A stretch of 64,000 bases of DNA from Apostichopus japonicus (lineage: Eukaryota > Echinodermata > Holothuroidea > Aspidochirotida > Stichopodidae): contig NC_092577.1 of NCBI RefSeq assembly GCF_037975245.1, positions 24,611,398-24,675,397 of the forward strand, given 5' to 3'. Every line of letters begins with the position of its first letter. Position 1 is the first letter of the stretch. Shown here in pieces: positions 1-9,889 of this stretch. Below the pieces are notes generated by a model that searched no databases, was not told where the DNA came from, and saw only the letters and a program-made list of their open reading frames with translations. A program made the position numbers and the translations under genes.

Positions 1-184
1 AACATGCAAGAAGCTCATGTTTCCTTGCCATTCACTAAAACAAAATACAAGGTTCTTGGCTGTACTTTAACATAGTTGTTCACACAAGGAGGCATTGATG
101 AAAGTGATGACTGGTGTGACCCACAGAGTATAGAGGAGTTCGACCTTTAAGATGACTGGTTCGACTGCAAGGAATCCCCTCCTA

Positions 185-958
185 TCCATGATGAAGCAGA
201 AGATGAAGCACGTAAACCACTTTATGAAGGTGCTCCACTAACTTTGGCAGAAAGTATGTTGATGATCCTGATGTTTTCAAGAAGCCATAGCATTACTGGT
301 GTTGCTCTGGTTGATTTGCTTGTGCTGATTTCAATCCAAAAGCCAAATATCTGCAAGACAACACTTCATGTGTTGAAAAAAATTTAGGGAACTCTAAAAA
401 TGTCTGTGAAATTCCACAAGTTCTGCAATTTTCGTAATTATTTACTAGGCTCCTCTGATTATGTTAGGTGCCCAGTATGCAGCAGTCATGTCTCAGAGAA
501 CAGTGGAATATCCTACTTTATAGAAATACCGATTATTAATCAAATTTGCATCTTAATGAAAAGGCAGGGATTTTATAATGACTTGCAGCATAGGTTCAAC
601 AGAAAGAAGAAAAACAGTGACAATATTTACGATGGAGAGCAGTACAACACGTGTTTTTGCTCCAGGAAAAGTTTTACATGAACCAAGAAACATATATCTC
701 TTATGTGGTATACAGATAGATGTCCCATCTTCAAATCATCAAAGGCCAGCCTTTGGCCTCTTTTTTCAATCAATGAGTTGCCGTATGAAGAACGGTTCCT
801 TAGAGAGAATTTGATTTACGCTGTATTGTGGCTTGGTTCACAACCGGCTGTGGGCACTTTTCTGAAACCATTCCTTGGTTCCATTAAAGAACTTGAAGAT
901 GGTGTAGAAGTTTACGCTCAGGACAAAAAGGAAATCGCATCAAAGGGCCACGTTCATT
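185..958 (+). pseudogene. Decayed tnp2-type (CACTA/EnSpm) transposase, 5' half
   Basis: Remnant of a tnp2-family transposase, the enzyme that cuts and pastes CACTA-type DNA transposons. Blocks line up in order with the better copy at 60.4-62.6 kb: a leucine-rich N-terminal block near 235-360, a CPVC zinc-type pair followed by YFIEIPI (about 470-535), an IYDGEQY motif near 625-645, then FKSSKASLWPL and the LWLGSQP...FLKPFLGSIKELEDGVEV stretch (703-920). The blocks lie in different frames with stops between them, so this is a pseudogene. The first catalytic-type DG motif upstream of the FKSSK block is altered. The coding stretch stops at LINE copy 1, which inserted after base 958; the remainder resumes after base 5880. 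The N-terminal limit is uncertain because the window starts nearby. Family assignment rests on motif order and the second copy, not on a database search. Confidence 0.7.
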
Positions 959-1174
959 GGCAGTTGGCTTTCGTGGAGTGCGGACGTGTTTTTCGCTCTC
1001 GCTCTTCATCTGTTACAGCTGTTTTTGTACTGTGCTGTGCTATACTTCCCGCCAGGCGGGTGTGATAGCTTGTGTTCGTGTGTTTTCCTCAGTTCGTATA
1101 TCGTTTGTTGTTTCACTATCCGGTCTTTTGTTTGTTTTGTGTTACTCCCCTGTGGCCTAGCCACCTTCGGTATC

Positions 1175-2317
1175 ATGGCATCGCGCCGTGATTCTCGGAT
1201 AGTTAAGTTGTCGTTCACCGGTGAACAAGCTGTTCCACCGGTGCAAGTTTTTAGTATTTTGAAGAGCAAGGGTGTTGTTGTGCCTGGAGAGGTTGATGCT
1301 TTGCAAGCTCTCCAGGGTCGTAATACGTACGATTTACGTTTTACCAGTGACGTGGCCCGTCAGAAAGGGGTCACTTTGCTGAGTAACGTCGAGGGGATGA
1401 CAGTTACTCCATACGAGCGATCCGTATGGGTAACTATCATCCACGTAGGACTAGAGGTGCGGCAGGAACTTGTCGTAACGGTTTTGGGTCGGTTCGGGGC
1501 TGTCAAGGCTGCCAAAATGTGCTCCTATGCACAAGCCCCTGGGGTGTTGAACGGGCACCGACAGGTTCGGATCGACCTGAAACAGGACATTCCCTCCTTC
1601 CTGTTTATAGCAGGGCACAAAGCCCACGTGCGGTATCCCGGTCAGCCCCGTACCTGCTTCAGGTGTGGGGAGACCGGGCACGAAGCCAAGGGCTGCCCAA
1701 ACAAGAAATGTGGGCGCTGCCTTCGTCTTGGGCATGATAGCACCGCTTGCCCAAACGAGGTTGTGTGTTCACTATGTGGGAAGGAGGGACATGTCTTTCG
1801 AGCTTGTCCCTCCTCTTATGTCTCTAGGACTAAGAGTGGGGGTAAGTCAAGTTCCGACGCACCTAGTACTTCACGAGAGGAGGGGGAATCTGGTGGGATT
1901 TTACCCTCCCCTGCACCTGGTTCACCCTCCCCCGTCGTTGCAGACCCCAACCCCGTGCCCGCACCGAGAAAGTCTCCACCAGCTTCCCCCACCAACTCGT
2001 CCAGTTCCGTCCCCAGTCCGCCGCCGGTATCGCCAGATCCGGAGGCTTTGTCTGACGGAGAATCGGTGGTCATCGATTCTCCGGAGGTTCTGTCCGACGG
2101 CGACTCCGGGGACTCGGTGGTCATCGGGTCTCCGGAGGCTCTGTCTGACAGCGACTCCGGGGGCTCGGTGATCGTCGAGCCAAAACGTGCCACTGGGACG
2201 AGCTGGTACGACGAGATGGGGGAACCCTCTCTAAAAAGGTCGGCCTCAAGTGACGACTCGGACGACGATATGTCGTCTAGAGCGCGCTTGAAGCTTACAG
2301 AATCGTCGTCGGCGTAG
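1175..2317 (+). CDS. LINE ORF1 protein (RRM-like plus three CCHC knuckles), intact
   Basis: A 380-residue ORF1 product, expected to bind the element's RNA and form the retrotransposition particle. The start is the ATG at 1175 (MASRRDSR), which copies 2 and 3 share; the frame is open further upstream but that stretch is 5' UTR. Residues about 80-150 look like an RRM-type fold (WVTIIHVGL ... VRIDLKQDIPSFLFIAG). Three zinc knuckles follow: CFRCGETGHEAKGC, CGRCLRLGHDSTAC and CSLCGKEGHVFRAC. The tail is Pro/Ser-rich, then an acidic block with three LSDG/SVVI-type modules (copies 2 and 3 have two). ORF2 begins 20 nt after the stop. No disabling change is visible. Confidence 0.9.
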   Translation: MASRRDSRIVKLSFTGEQAVPPVQVFSILKSKGVVVPGEVDALQALQGRNTYDLRFTSDVARQKGVTLLSNVEGMTVTPYERSVWVTIIHVGLEVRQELVVTVLGRFGAVKAAKMCSYAQAPGVLNGHRQVRIDLKQDIPSFLFIAGHKAHVRYPGQPRTCFRCGETGHEAKGCPNKKCGRCLRLGHDSTACPNEVVCSLCGKEGHVFRACPSSYVSRTKSGGKSSSDAPSTSREEGESGGILPSPAPGSPSPVVADPNPVPAPRKSPPASPTNSSSSVPSPPPVSPDPEALSDGESVVIDSPEVLSDGDSGDSVVIGSPEALSDSDSGGSVIVEPKRATGTSWYDEMGEPSLKRSASSDDSDDDMSSRARLKLTESSSA

Positions 2318-2337
2318 TTTTGCCCCATTGCCCTCTC

Positions 2338-5300
2338 ATGGCCCATACATTTTCAGTTGCCACTTTGAACGTGAATGGCATGAGGGATCATCGCAAGCGC
2401 AGTCGCATTTTCCAATATTGTATTTCAATGGAGGTCGACTGCGTTTGCCTGCAAGAAACACATATTTTGGAAGAAGATGTCCCTCTATGGGCTTATGAGT
2501 GGGGTGGTGGGCTGCATGCTTCGTTTGGTTCGTCTTCATCCTGTGGCACTGTCATCCTTCTGTCACCTCGTCAGGCGGGTTGTGCCACTAGGGTGGAGAC
2601 GGATCACGAGGGCCGATTGGTTTGCATTCTTTTCAAGTATCCACAGGGTAACATCTCCCTCTGCAATGTGTATGCTCCCAATCGGCCTTCTGCTAGACGA
2701 GAATTTTTTAACACGCTGCCTTCCTTTGTTCCTGGTAGTGCACCATGTGTCATGGTCGGAGACTTTAACTGTGTCGCAGACTCGGGTCTTGACAGACTCG
2801 GGGCTTCTGTGTCTGCTAGTCCTGACGCTGGGATCACAGAATTGGAAAGATTCACTTCGGCCCACCTTTTAGCCGATGTCTGGAGGCATATGCACCCGTG
2901 TTGTACGGTGTATACGTGGGTGAGGCCTAACGGAGAAGATGCCTCCAGGATAGATCGAGTGTATGCGCCCGTAAGTTTTACATTTTCGGGTTGCGAGACG
3001 CTCAGCTGTCCGCTCTCTGACCATGACACTGTGGTAGCACGTTTTGTTTTGCCTTCCATTTTCCCCATCGGGCGGGGCCTATGGAAGCTTAACTGTCGGA
3101 TTCTTGGCGAGGCAGAGTTCCGCCAGGGTTTCGAGACCAGGTACAAAGGATGGCAAACATTGAAGCCGGCCTTTGCTTCTACATCCCAGTGGTGGGATGA
3201 TGTCAAGTTGCGCATCAAACGCTACGCAATTCAGTATTGCGTGACCCGCGCAAGGCGTCGAAGAGAAAAATTCTCGAAGCTGTGCGCGGAGGTGAAGTTT
3301 GGCGACCCTTCGGCTGTCATCGCTTTGCAGACTTATCTCGATGAAAAGTACCACGGTGCCCGCGTCAGGGCCCGTGTCGAAGCGGTGGAAGCCGAGGAGC
3401 GCCCTTCACTGAGGTTTTACCAGTCCGTTAGCTCATCGGCAGGTGACAGACGCGTCCCGTCTGTGCGCGCTACTGATGGGACCGTGGTTAGTGACCCTCA
3501 CGGCATTGTCCGCGTATATAAAGAGTATTATTCGAGTTTGTTTACGCGTGGCAATGTCGACTTGTCGGCACAGGCTAAATTATTGAGGGGAATCTCAAAA
3601 ACCGTTCCCCACGATGTCAATGATATTTTGGGGGGGGGGGGGGAATTACCACTGTTGAGCTTTGGAAGGCGCTTTCGAAGATGAAGAATGGCAAGTCCCC
3701 GGGTTCGGACGGGCTTCCGAGGGAGTTGTACCGAACCTTCTGGGCAATAATAGGACCCGACATCAGAGCCGTCTTCGAGGACGCCTTCCAAAACGGACTG
3801 TTAAACCAAAGATTACTTTGCTGCCCAAGTCTGGGGACTCCTTGGATCCCCGTAACAAGCGTCCGATCACCTTGTTAAATGTGGACTACAAGTTGCTGGC
3901 TAAGGCTTTGTGCAACCGCCTTGCACTGGCTATGCCGCATCTTGTGGGTGATCTCCAGACTTGTGCAGTGAAGGGTCATTGCATCCAGCAGAACTTGTGG
4001 TTGATGCGCGACTTGACCGACTTTGTTATTGAGCGTGATCTGCCATGTGCATTGGTGTCTCTGGACCAGCAGAAGGCCTTTGACATGGTGGATCGCGGGT
4101 TTTTAATGAACGTATTGGAGACGTTTCAGTTGCACCCAAATTTTCGTAAATGGATTTCTGTTTTGTATGAAGAAAGTTTCAGTTCTGTTATCGTAAATGG
4201 GTTTTGTTCGGAGGTTTTTAACGTAGAGAGGGGGGTGCGCCAGGGGTGCCCTCTGTCTCCATTACTTTATGTTTTGTTTAGCGAGTCCCTCTCTCGTCTT
4301 TTGGAAAGGGACTCCAGACTTGTTCCATTCGTTGTGCCAGGGGGTGCCAAAGTGAAATGCGCTCAATATGCAGATGACGTGACATGTGTTGTTTCGAGTC
4401 TGGGCTCCTTTCGCGCACTCTCGCAGGATTTATCTATTTTTGAGAGAGCTACCGGGGCGAAGTTGAATCCAGAAAAGACAAAGGGCCTTCGTCTTGGTAG
4501 CTGGAGATACAGAGACTTACCATTCGGTGCGTCGTGGTCGGATCAGAATATCAAAATTAATGGTATATGGTTCGGCTACGATGCACCTGGTGATGTCACC
4601 TGGAGCGAGAGGGCTGAGGTATTTGAGAGCAGGCTCGAAACCTTTGGCACCCGCTGGCTTTCGATCCTAGGGAAAGTCACCGTAGTTAATCGTTTTGTTT
4701 CGCCCATCTTGTGGTACCCGGGCGCGGTGTATCCAATTCCGCGTCGCGTCCTGGTGCGGTTGGAGAGAGCGATATTTTCATTTATTTGGTCGGGTGGTAC
4801 AGAGCTTGTCAAAAGGGCGGTCATGTACCAAAAACTGGAGAAGGGTGGGTTAGGGGTGGTTCATCTGGGAAGTAAGTTAACTTGCTTGTTATTTAAGCAG
4901 TTGTTTGTAGCGGTAACTGACCCAGGGTTGCCTTGTTCATATTTTGTACGTTTTTGGGGCGGTTTGCACCTGCGTCGATGGGTCCCGGCGCTGTTTAGCA
5001 ACAGAGAACCGCATAGTAGTACTCCAAACAGGGCGGTGCGTGTCATTTGCTCCGCTCTGATTGAGTTGCCCCCTGTTGACCTGTCACAGCCGGCCCTCGT
5101 TCACAGTTCGTTGCGGGATAGGGCCTTGAATGCAATTTTTGTACAGGGACGTCATCCTGTCGAAGTATGGCGTTCGGTGCATTCAAGGCTGAATGGTTGC
5201 AGGCTCCGTGACCTTGCATGGAGAATTGCACACGGTGCCTTGGTGACCAATCTGAAAAGGTATCACTGGCGACTGGGTGATGGACTGTGCCCGAGGACCG

Positions 5301-5719
5301 GCTGTGACAGCTTAGAGAGTACTGCCCATGTTTTTTGGCATTGCCCCTTTGTTTTGAACTTGTGGGAGTGGTTTCAGTCCTGGACCGACCGTTTAACGGG
5401 AGACCGTTCCTGGTCGGTAGGACAGGGTTTTGTTTTGTATGGATTAGATCCTCCAGTTTGTTCCGTTGCTGTGTTGCAGCGTATTATTTATGTTTGTTCT
5501 GTTGTAAAAAAACTTATTTGGAGGAATAGATGTGATGTTGTTTTTAGGGGGAAATTTGCCAGTTGGCAGGCAGTCCTGGAGGCGGTGAAGTCTGACATTC
5601 GCCTTCAGGTTGAAGGCGATTTTCGCCGTCTATCTAGGGCTGCCTTTTTTGGACGGTGGTGTGCTGGGGAAGGGTGTTTTGTTTCGCTGCGTGCTGGTCG
5701 TCCTTTTGTAGTTTTTTAA
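2338..5719 (+). pseudogene. LINE ORF2 (APE endonuclease-reverse transcriptase), frameshifted, copy 1
   Basis: ORF2 of about 1,120 residues, which nicks target DNA and reverse-transcribes the element. I take the ATG at 2338 (MAHTFSVATLNVNGMR) as the start; 2320 is only a TTG. An APE-type endonuclease opens the protein (LNVNG, QETH, MVGDFNC, SDHDTV). The RT core follows with ITLLPKSGD, SLDQQKAFDMVD, GVRQGCPLSPLL and the catalytic YADD (about 4368-4379). A CCHC-type C-terminal knuckle lies near 5290-5345. Two frame breaks disable it. A 14-G run at 3630-3643 replaces the GGGGGGCGG of the sister copies. A 16-base deletion near 3811 then moves translation into a third frame. The rest is open to the stop at 5719. 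Confidence 0.9.
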
Positions 5720-5890
5720 TATTTCAGTGGGGGGTTGGGCGTTTTGTCTCTGCAGGTCGGTGAGCGTATGTACTTTTTTTGGCTCGCTTGACCTGAGGTT
5801 CGTTTGTAAGAATGGGATGGTTTGGTAGTGCCGTTTGGCCGTGACGTTTTGTATCCCGTATGACGGGTCACGTAAAAAGCAACGTTCATT

Positions 5891-6790
5891 TGCTATGAAT
5901 CTTGCTGATGGAATGGCTATTGTGTAGAGGGACACAGTTCTGCTTGGAGTATGTAAGAAATTGTTGTAGTTACGGTTCGACACATCTCATTCCAAAGAAG
6001 TATTTTCTTCAACCAAACTGCTTGACAATATTGATATGCGACTTAGCAAGATAAAGCCTCCACATTTCATTTCCAGGAGTATTAAAGATCATTTGGGTTA
6101 TTGGAAGGCATCGGAATATAGAGCATGGCTGTTTAATTACTCTTTACCAGCTCTGAAGGGTTTAATGAATGACATTTTTTTAGCATTATGCATTACTAGT
6201 AGAGGCAGTTGTCATTTTGAATAGTGACAGTATTTCTGTCAATGATATTAAATGCTGTGAAAGTTTACTTATCCAGTTTTGTTACTCGTTTGGGACATTA
6301 TATGAAGACAGGTACTGCCTTTCTGTGGTTCATGGGCTTCTCCATCTTCCAGGTGTAGTGAGAAATCCTGGTCCACTGTGGGTGTATTCATGCTTTGCAT
6401 ATGAAGAATCAATGGGAAATTATTGCACATGGTGCAGGGCACCAAAAAAATTCATTTGCAAATAGCAAATAATTTGTCTTCTTTGCTGAAGGTTCCAGAG
6501 TTATTGCAAAATGTATCTGTTGGGGCAGATACATTGAAGTATGTTAAAAAACTATCAGTTAAGAAGAAACCTGCCTCAAAGACAGGGGTGATAGATGACT
6601 TCATTTCAGTGGTTGGTCGTCTTTTGCAATGTAATGAGTCAGATCTGTTGCCATTGATAGTTGAATGTATTGGTCATAAACCACAGCTTTTTTTCGTCTT
6701 CAGCTGAATGACATGTTATTTTACAGCAGTGACTACAAACTTGTGACCAAAAGAAATTCAAACACTGTCAGATACCTAGAAGAGGTAGTT
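5891..6790 (+). pseudogene. Decayed tnp2-type transposase, 3' half
   Basis: This continues the transposase pseudogene cut by LINE copy 1. Recognisable blocks match the 60-62 kb copy: a LLGVCKKLL-like piece near 5935-5970 (counterpart of the MHAVCEGVG region), YWKASEYRAWLFNYSLPALKG (about 6099-6160), SVNDIKCCESLLIQF and VHGLLHLPGVVRNPGPLW (about 6230-6390), and a C-terminal block near 6710-6790 (YSSDYKLVTKRNSNTVRYLEE). Stops and frame changes separate them. Roughly 100 residues present in the other copy between the two halves are missing, so the gene was probably internally deleted before or during the LINE insertion. Confidence 0.65.
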
Positions 6791-6920
6791 ACATTTTTTG
6801 GGCCACATAAAGTACTGTATTAAATGTTGAAAATGCTGCAGTTGCTCTGCGAAATGTATGTGCTCGTCAGATTATCTTGCTGTGATAAAGCACATGAACT
6901 CTGTGGCTGAAAGCATTGCT

Positions 6921-7095
6921 GCAAATTGTACAACAACATTAACATTAGACCATGTTTCGATGGTTAAAAATCAAGGTGATGTTTTTTTTTTCCTAGCTCA
7001 GCAATGTACTTCACATGTATGATATGAAAAAAAAACATCACCCTCATTTTTAACCATCGAAAGATGGTCTAATTTTAATGTTGTTCTGCAATTTC
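6921..7095. repeat. Long imperfect inverted repeat (hairpin)
   Basis: Two arms of roughly 65-70 bp (about 6921-6991 and 7027-7095) are near-perfect reverse complements around a loop of about 35 nt. The pairing runs through AACAACATTAA / TTAATGTTGTT, TAGACCAT / ATGGTCTA, CGATGGTTAAAAAT / ATTTTTAACCATCG and GATGTTTTTTTTTC / GAAAAAAAAACATC. The arms differ at a few positions and by a short indel. It could be a foldback or MITE-type insertion, the terminal repeat zone of the adjacent CACTA-type element, or a transcribed hairpin. Nothing in it codes. Confidence 0.85.
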
Positions 7096-7290
7096 GGCAT
7101 GTATTTTCATGCAGTTTGAAAATCCAGAAGAATCTTTCATTGCACAAGCTCCAAATTTACTACAGAGTGACTAAAGGGTGGAGTAATATTCTATCTTTTG
7201 CTGCTAGACTAATACCAATTTGAATGTTTAGTTTTCAGTAGGAAATCATTGTGAAACATGAATAAAAGCTGTGTATATATTCAGCTATTC

Positions 7291-7346
7291 TGCTCATATT
7301 AGGGCATTGTGCTCATATTAGGGCATTCTGCTCATATTAGGGCAAG
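7291..7346. repeat. Three-copy tandem repeat, 19-bp unit
   Basis: The unit TGCTCATATTAGGGCATTS occurs at 7291-7309 and 7310-7328, and a third, slightly shortened copy lies at 7329-7346. The copies differ at one or two bases. Confidence 0.9.
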
Positions 7347-7893
7347 CATGAAAAGGAATTGGTATGTATTTTGAGGCTGGGGGATTGAGTGGAGAAAGAG
7401 GTGTGGTAGTAATTGATATACGTAATTACAGTAAATTCCAAATTGTACTTCGTTATCAACAATGGAGCATTAGCCTCAAGTCAGTGGTGTAGTGCAAGGA
7501 ACACCCTTACTGGTTTTAATTATGAATTCACAATTGACATTCCATGTGTCATACTTATTTTGGCTTATTAACAAAAGATGGGTTTCTCCCTCTATTTTGA
7601 TATTCTTTCTATTGTTTGGGTGATACATTTCTGTATGATGACTGTAAATAAATTTCATTTCACTACATGTTCTTTGTGATGAGGTGTCTTCTTTCTAAGA
7701 TGTTGTTAACTTACATTAGATATTGTTTGTCAGTCTCTGAAAAAAATGTTGCCCTGTTTTCCTCCTATTCCCCAAGGTGCACAAGCATCTTGATTTCATT
7801 GAAGATCATTTGAAGTAACATTTCACTGGAAGCCTGCATTTTTATTTCTACTGTAACTATTTCTCATTGTAAGTGTGCCTCATGATTATTCAG
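7347..7893. other. No gene seen between tandem repeat and BEL element
   Basis: AT-rich spacer. Only short open frames occur and none shows a recognisable domain. Confidence 0.6.
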
Positions 7894-8054
7894 TGTGTGA
7901 GGTCATGCCCTCTGTTTGGTCATTCCTGCATGTGGCATTCAGAGTTCCAGGGACCTCACCTGCATTCCAGATCTGCGTAGAGTCAGTTGTGTGACCAGAT
8001 ACTTTATATATACACCTTATACTATACTTGTGCCAGGGTGTGGCAGCCAGTGCA

Positions 8055-8265
8055 ATCCATACCAATCGCTTCTCGGCCTTTTGGCTAAGATCATGTGTAG
8101 TATCTGTTCCCTTTCGGGAATGGTGATGCACACCTGACGATGATCACACAGTCACAGTCCCGATGCAAGGGGACTGGGGTTAGAAGCGGAACAGTCGTTC
8201 AGTAGTTTGGTTTTCGTGCCCAGGTTCATTCCTGGGCGACTTTTTCTTAAAGTATCCATACCAAT
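8055..8265 (+). mobile_element. U2 snRNA-headed SINE-like retroposon with 12-bp direct repeats
   Basis: A 187-bp body (8067-8253) is flanked by the perfect direct repeat ATCCATACCAAT at 8055-8066 and 8254-8265. The last AT of the left repeat is also the first AT of the U2 sequence. The first 45 nt (8065-8109) match the 5' end of U2 snRNA; the rest (8110-8253) is unrelated to U2. That second part contains three hairpins: TTCCC/GGGAA (8107-8120), CAGTCCC/GGGACTG (8155-8176) and GCCCAGG/CCTGGGC (8218-8237), followed by TTTTTCTT. There is no poly(A) tail. Known precedent: snRNA-headed SINEs (SINEU) in crocodilians. The SINE reading is inference from the flanking repeats and composite structure; a one-off chimeric retropseudogene is the alternative. 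Confidence 0.75.
8065..8109 (+). ncRNA. U2 snRNA 5' domain fragment (retroposed, not a functional U2 gene)
   Basis: Forty-four of 45 positions match the 5' end of metazoan U2 as I know it; the one difference is A to T at position 30. The stem-loop I region and the GTAGTA branch-point recognition sequence are kept. Stem-loop IIa, the Sm site and the 3' stems are absent, so it cannot act as a normal U2. Confidence 0.85.
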
Positions 8266-8897
8266 ACTGTGTGACTTTGTCACGGGATTTTCGTTTATAT
8301 AGGAGTAAAGGATACCAAAGAGGTACGATTTTACTGTTGCGGTTTACGGAGTTTTGTGATGCTTGCGATTTACTGATTATTTGTGATATATTTGTACGTT
8401 AATAGAGAATTTATATATATATATATTTTTGGTACTTTTCACGGATTGAATAGATGCGTAATCCGGTAGAAGCCTTAGTGTCCTCTTTTCTAACCTACAT
8501 CTCTACACCACTACGGCTACAGTGAAAACTCTCTACATCAGAATTTAAGCTACCTTGCATTCATACTCGTAATATGTGTATATGAGTTTAAGTGTTGAGC
8601 GGTTATGTAATGTGAGTGTATGCGTAGTAAGTACTATTAATTGCATTACTATTATTCAAGCCTAGCGATGCGTAAGCTAGACCGAACCACTTATTTTCGT
8701 ACTAGCTCAACACATGCATAATGCCGTTAACGTCTTTTTGTAAGTCTCACCATACGATTCGAGAGTAGTAGTTTTTGATTGTATAAAACTCCACATGTAT
8801 TACGTTGTACACGATATACCTTACTATGAGTATGACCGAGCTCTTAACGAAATCTAGTAGCAAGGGATCAGTTCAAAATTAAGCAACTGATGCTGCA

Positions 8898-9095
8898 TTG
8901 GGTAATACTCGGGAAAGAACTCATACCGAAAAGGGTTTGCAGTGGGAAATAGAACAGAAGGGAAGGATATTCAGAGATGCACTTTCTGCTTGGCGGCGTC
9001 AAGCAGGAGGATTGAGTAGTGAGCTTTGGGAAGCACGTAACTGCATACAAAATGCCATTACCCTTAAGGTCAACGTCAATGAATATACCGAATAA
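8898..9095 (+). pseudogene. BEL/Pao gag N-terminal remnant
   Basis: A 65-residue open stretch with the charged, tryptophan-containing pattern seen near the start of BEL/Pao Gag (RERTHTEKGLQWEIEQK, then FRDALSAWRRQAGGLSSELWEARN). It ends at a stop and no matrix, capsid or zinc-knuckle part follows. The next recognisable protein is already reverse transcriptase, so most of gag and all of protease have been lost. Assignment relies on position after the 5' LTR and composition, not on a diagnostic motif. Confidence 0.5.
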
Positions 9096-9889
9096 TCGAT
9101 CTCTTGCTTGGCATCTTTTCAGTAAACTTCAGAAAAGATTAAAAGGTGATATTGTATATGCTACAGATTATTGTGCTTTCATGCAAGATATCATCTCCAA
9201 TGGATTTGCAGAAAGGGGTTCCTGTTGGTGAAATGACTTCACAAAACGGTATTGTTAATTTCATACCACACCATGGAATCTATCATCCAAAGAAACCTGG
9301 CAAAATTCGTGTGGTGTTCGATTGTAGTGCTACGTTTAAGTGTGTCTCACTTAACGATTATTTGCTAACAGGACCTAATTTGACAAAGACACTTGTTAGG
9401 GTTCTTTGCCGGTTTCGACAAGAGAGTGTTGCATTTATGGGTCATATTGAAGCAATGTGTTATAAATTTAAGGTAAATAAGGAACAAAGGGATCTTCTAC
9501 GTTTCCTTTGTTGGAAGAATGGTGATTTTACTACTGAGCCTGTAGAGTATCGTATGACAGTTCACCTCTTTGGAAGAAAGGAGGTCTCAAATTTCAGAAT
9601 TGTGATGAGAGTCTGTTCCCTCAGAGGATCAAGCTGGAGCTCCTCAGGATTTCAATCTTTGTTTGGATCCCTTACCCATAGAAAGAGTATTATGTGTACG
9701 CTGGTGTCAGATGTATTTCAATTTAAAATCACCTTAAAGGATCAGCCCCTTACTAGGCGTGGAATTATTTCCACTGTGAATTCTGTAAACGATCCTTCAG
9801 GCTTTGTTTCTGCAGTTGTCCTTATAGAGAAGCAGATTTGTGAAAGTCTGTGTAATAATCATATGGCCTGGGATTTGCCCTCTGTCTGA
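9077..9889 (+). pseudogene. BEL/Pao reverse transcriptase remnant
   Basis: Two overlapping frames give RT pieces. The first is SLAWHLFSKLQKRLKGDIVY...FMQDIISNGFAERG (9098-9225), the start of the BEL-type RT. The second is GIYHPKKPGKIRVVFDCSAT...LNDYLLTGPNLTKTLVRVLCRFR (9275-9425), with the VVFDCSA block that precedes the catalytic core. Then comes MGHIEAMCYKFKVNKEQRDLLRFLCWKNG, where the expected catalytic D of the 'DIexMF' type motif has become GHIEAMC. No YxDD motif is found; the region after 9560 is degraded. It is not a working polymerase. Confidence 0.75.

Larger units (their letters stand above)
961..5880 (+). mobile_element. Tx1/L1-type LINE, full-length copy 1
   Basis: Non-LTR retrotransposon of about 4.9 kb with a 5' UTR, ORF1 (1175-2317), ORF2 (2338-5719) and a 3' UTR. 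The 5' end matches copy 2 from the sequence AGTTGGCTTCGTGGAG-like onward; the 3' end is the fixed string ACGTAAAAAGC, with no poly(A) tail. The 9-bp repeat ACGTTCATT occurs directly before (950-958) and after (5882-5890), which fits a target-site duplication. It sits inside an old transposase pseudogene. In ORF2 subfamily-specific residues it resembles copy 4 (49.1-51.9 kb) rather than copies 2 and 3. The Tx1-clade label comes from the ORF1 layout (RRM-like domain plus three CCHC knuckles) combined with an APE endonuclease and RT in ORF2. Confidence 0.9.
7894..8521 (+). repeat. BEL/Pao 5' LTR
   Basis: Matches the 3' LTR from TGTGTGAGGTCATGCCCTC at the start and again from about 8269 to 8521, ending ACGGCTACA. 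Relative to the 3' LTR it has an extra block of about 345 bp at 7922-8268. That block holds a 133-bp stretch with a TATATA-like sequence near 8005-8015, plus the U2-headed retroposon. It lacks about 85 bp found in the 3' LTR near 12195-12280; that deletion lies between short GTTTT repeats. Confidence 0.85.

Noticed and set aside
1816-2346. Acidic 176-codon frame on the minus strand, repeated in LINE copies 2 and 3
   Set aside because: It is the shadow of the biased codon use in the ORF1 tail and has no independent support.
2604-3218. 204-codon minus-strand frame opposite the LINE endonuclease
   Set aside because: Antisense shadow of ORF2; it is disturbed wherever ORF2 changes between copies.
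8065-8253. A functional U2 snRNA gene
   Set aside because: Only the first 45 nt match; the Sm site and the 3' domain are missing and direct repeats flank the unit.
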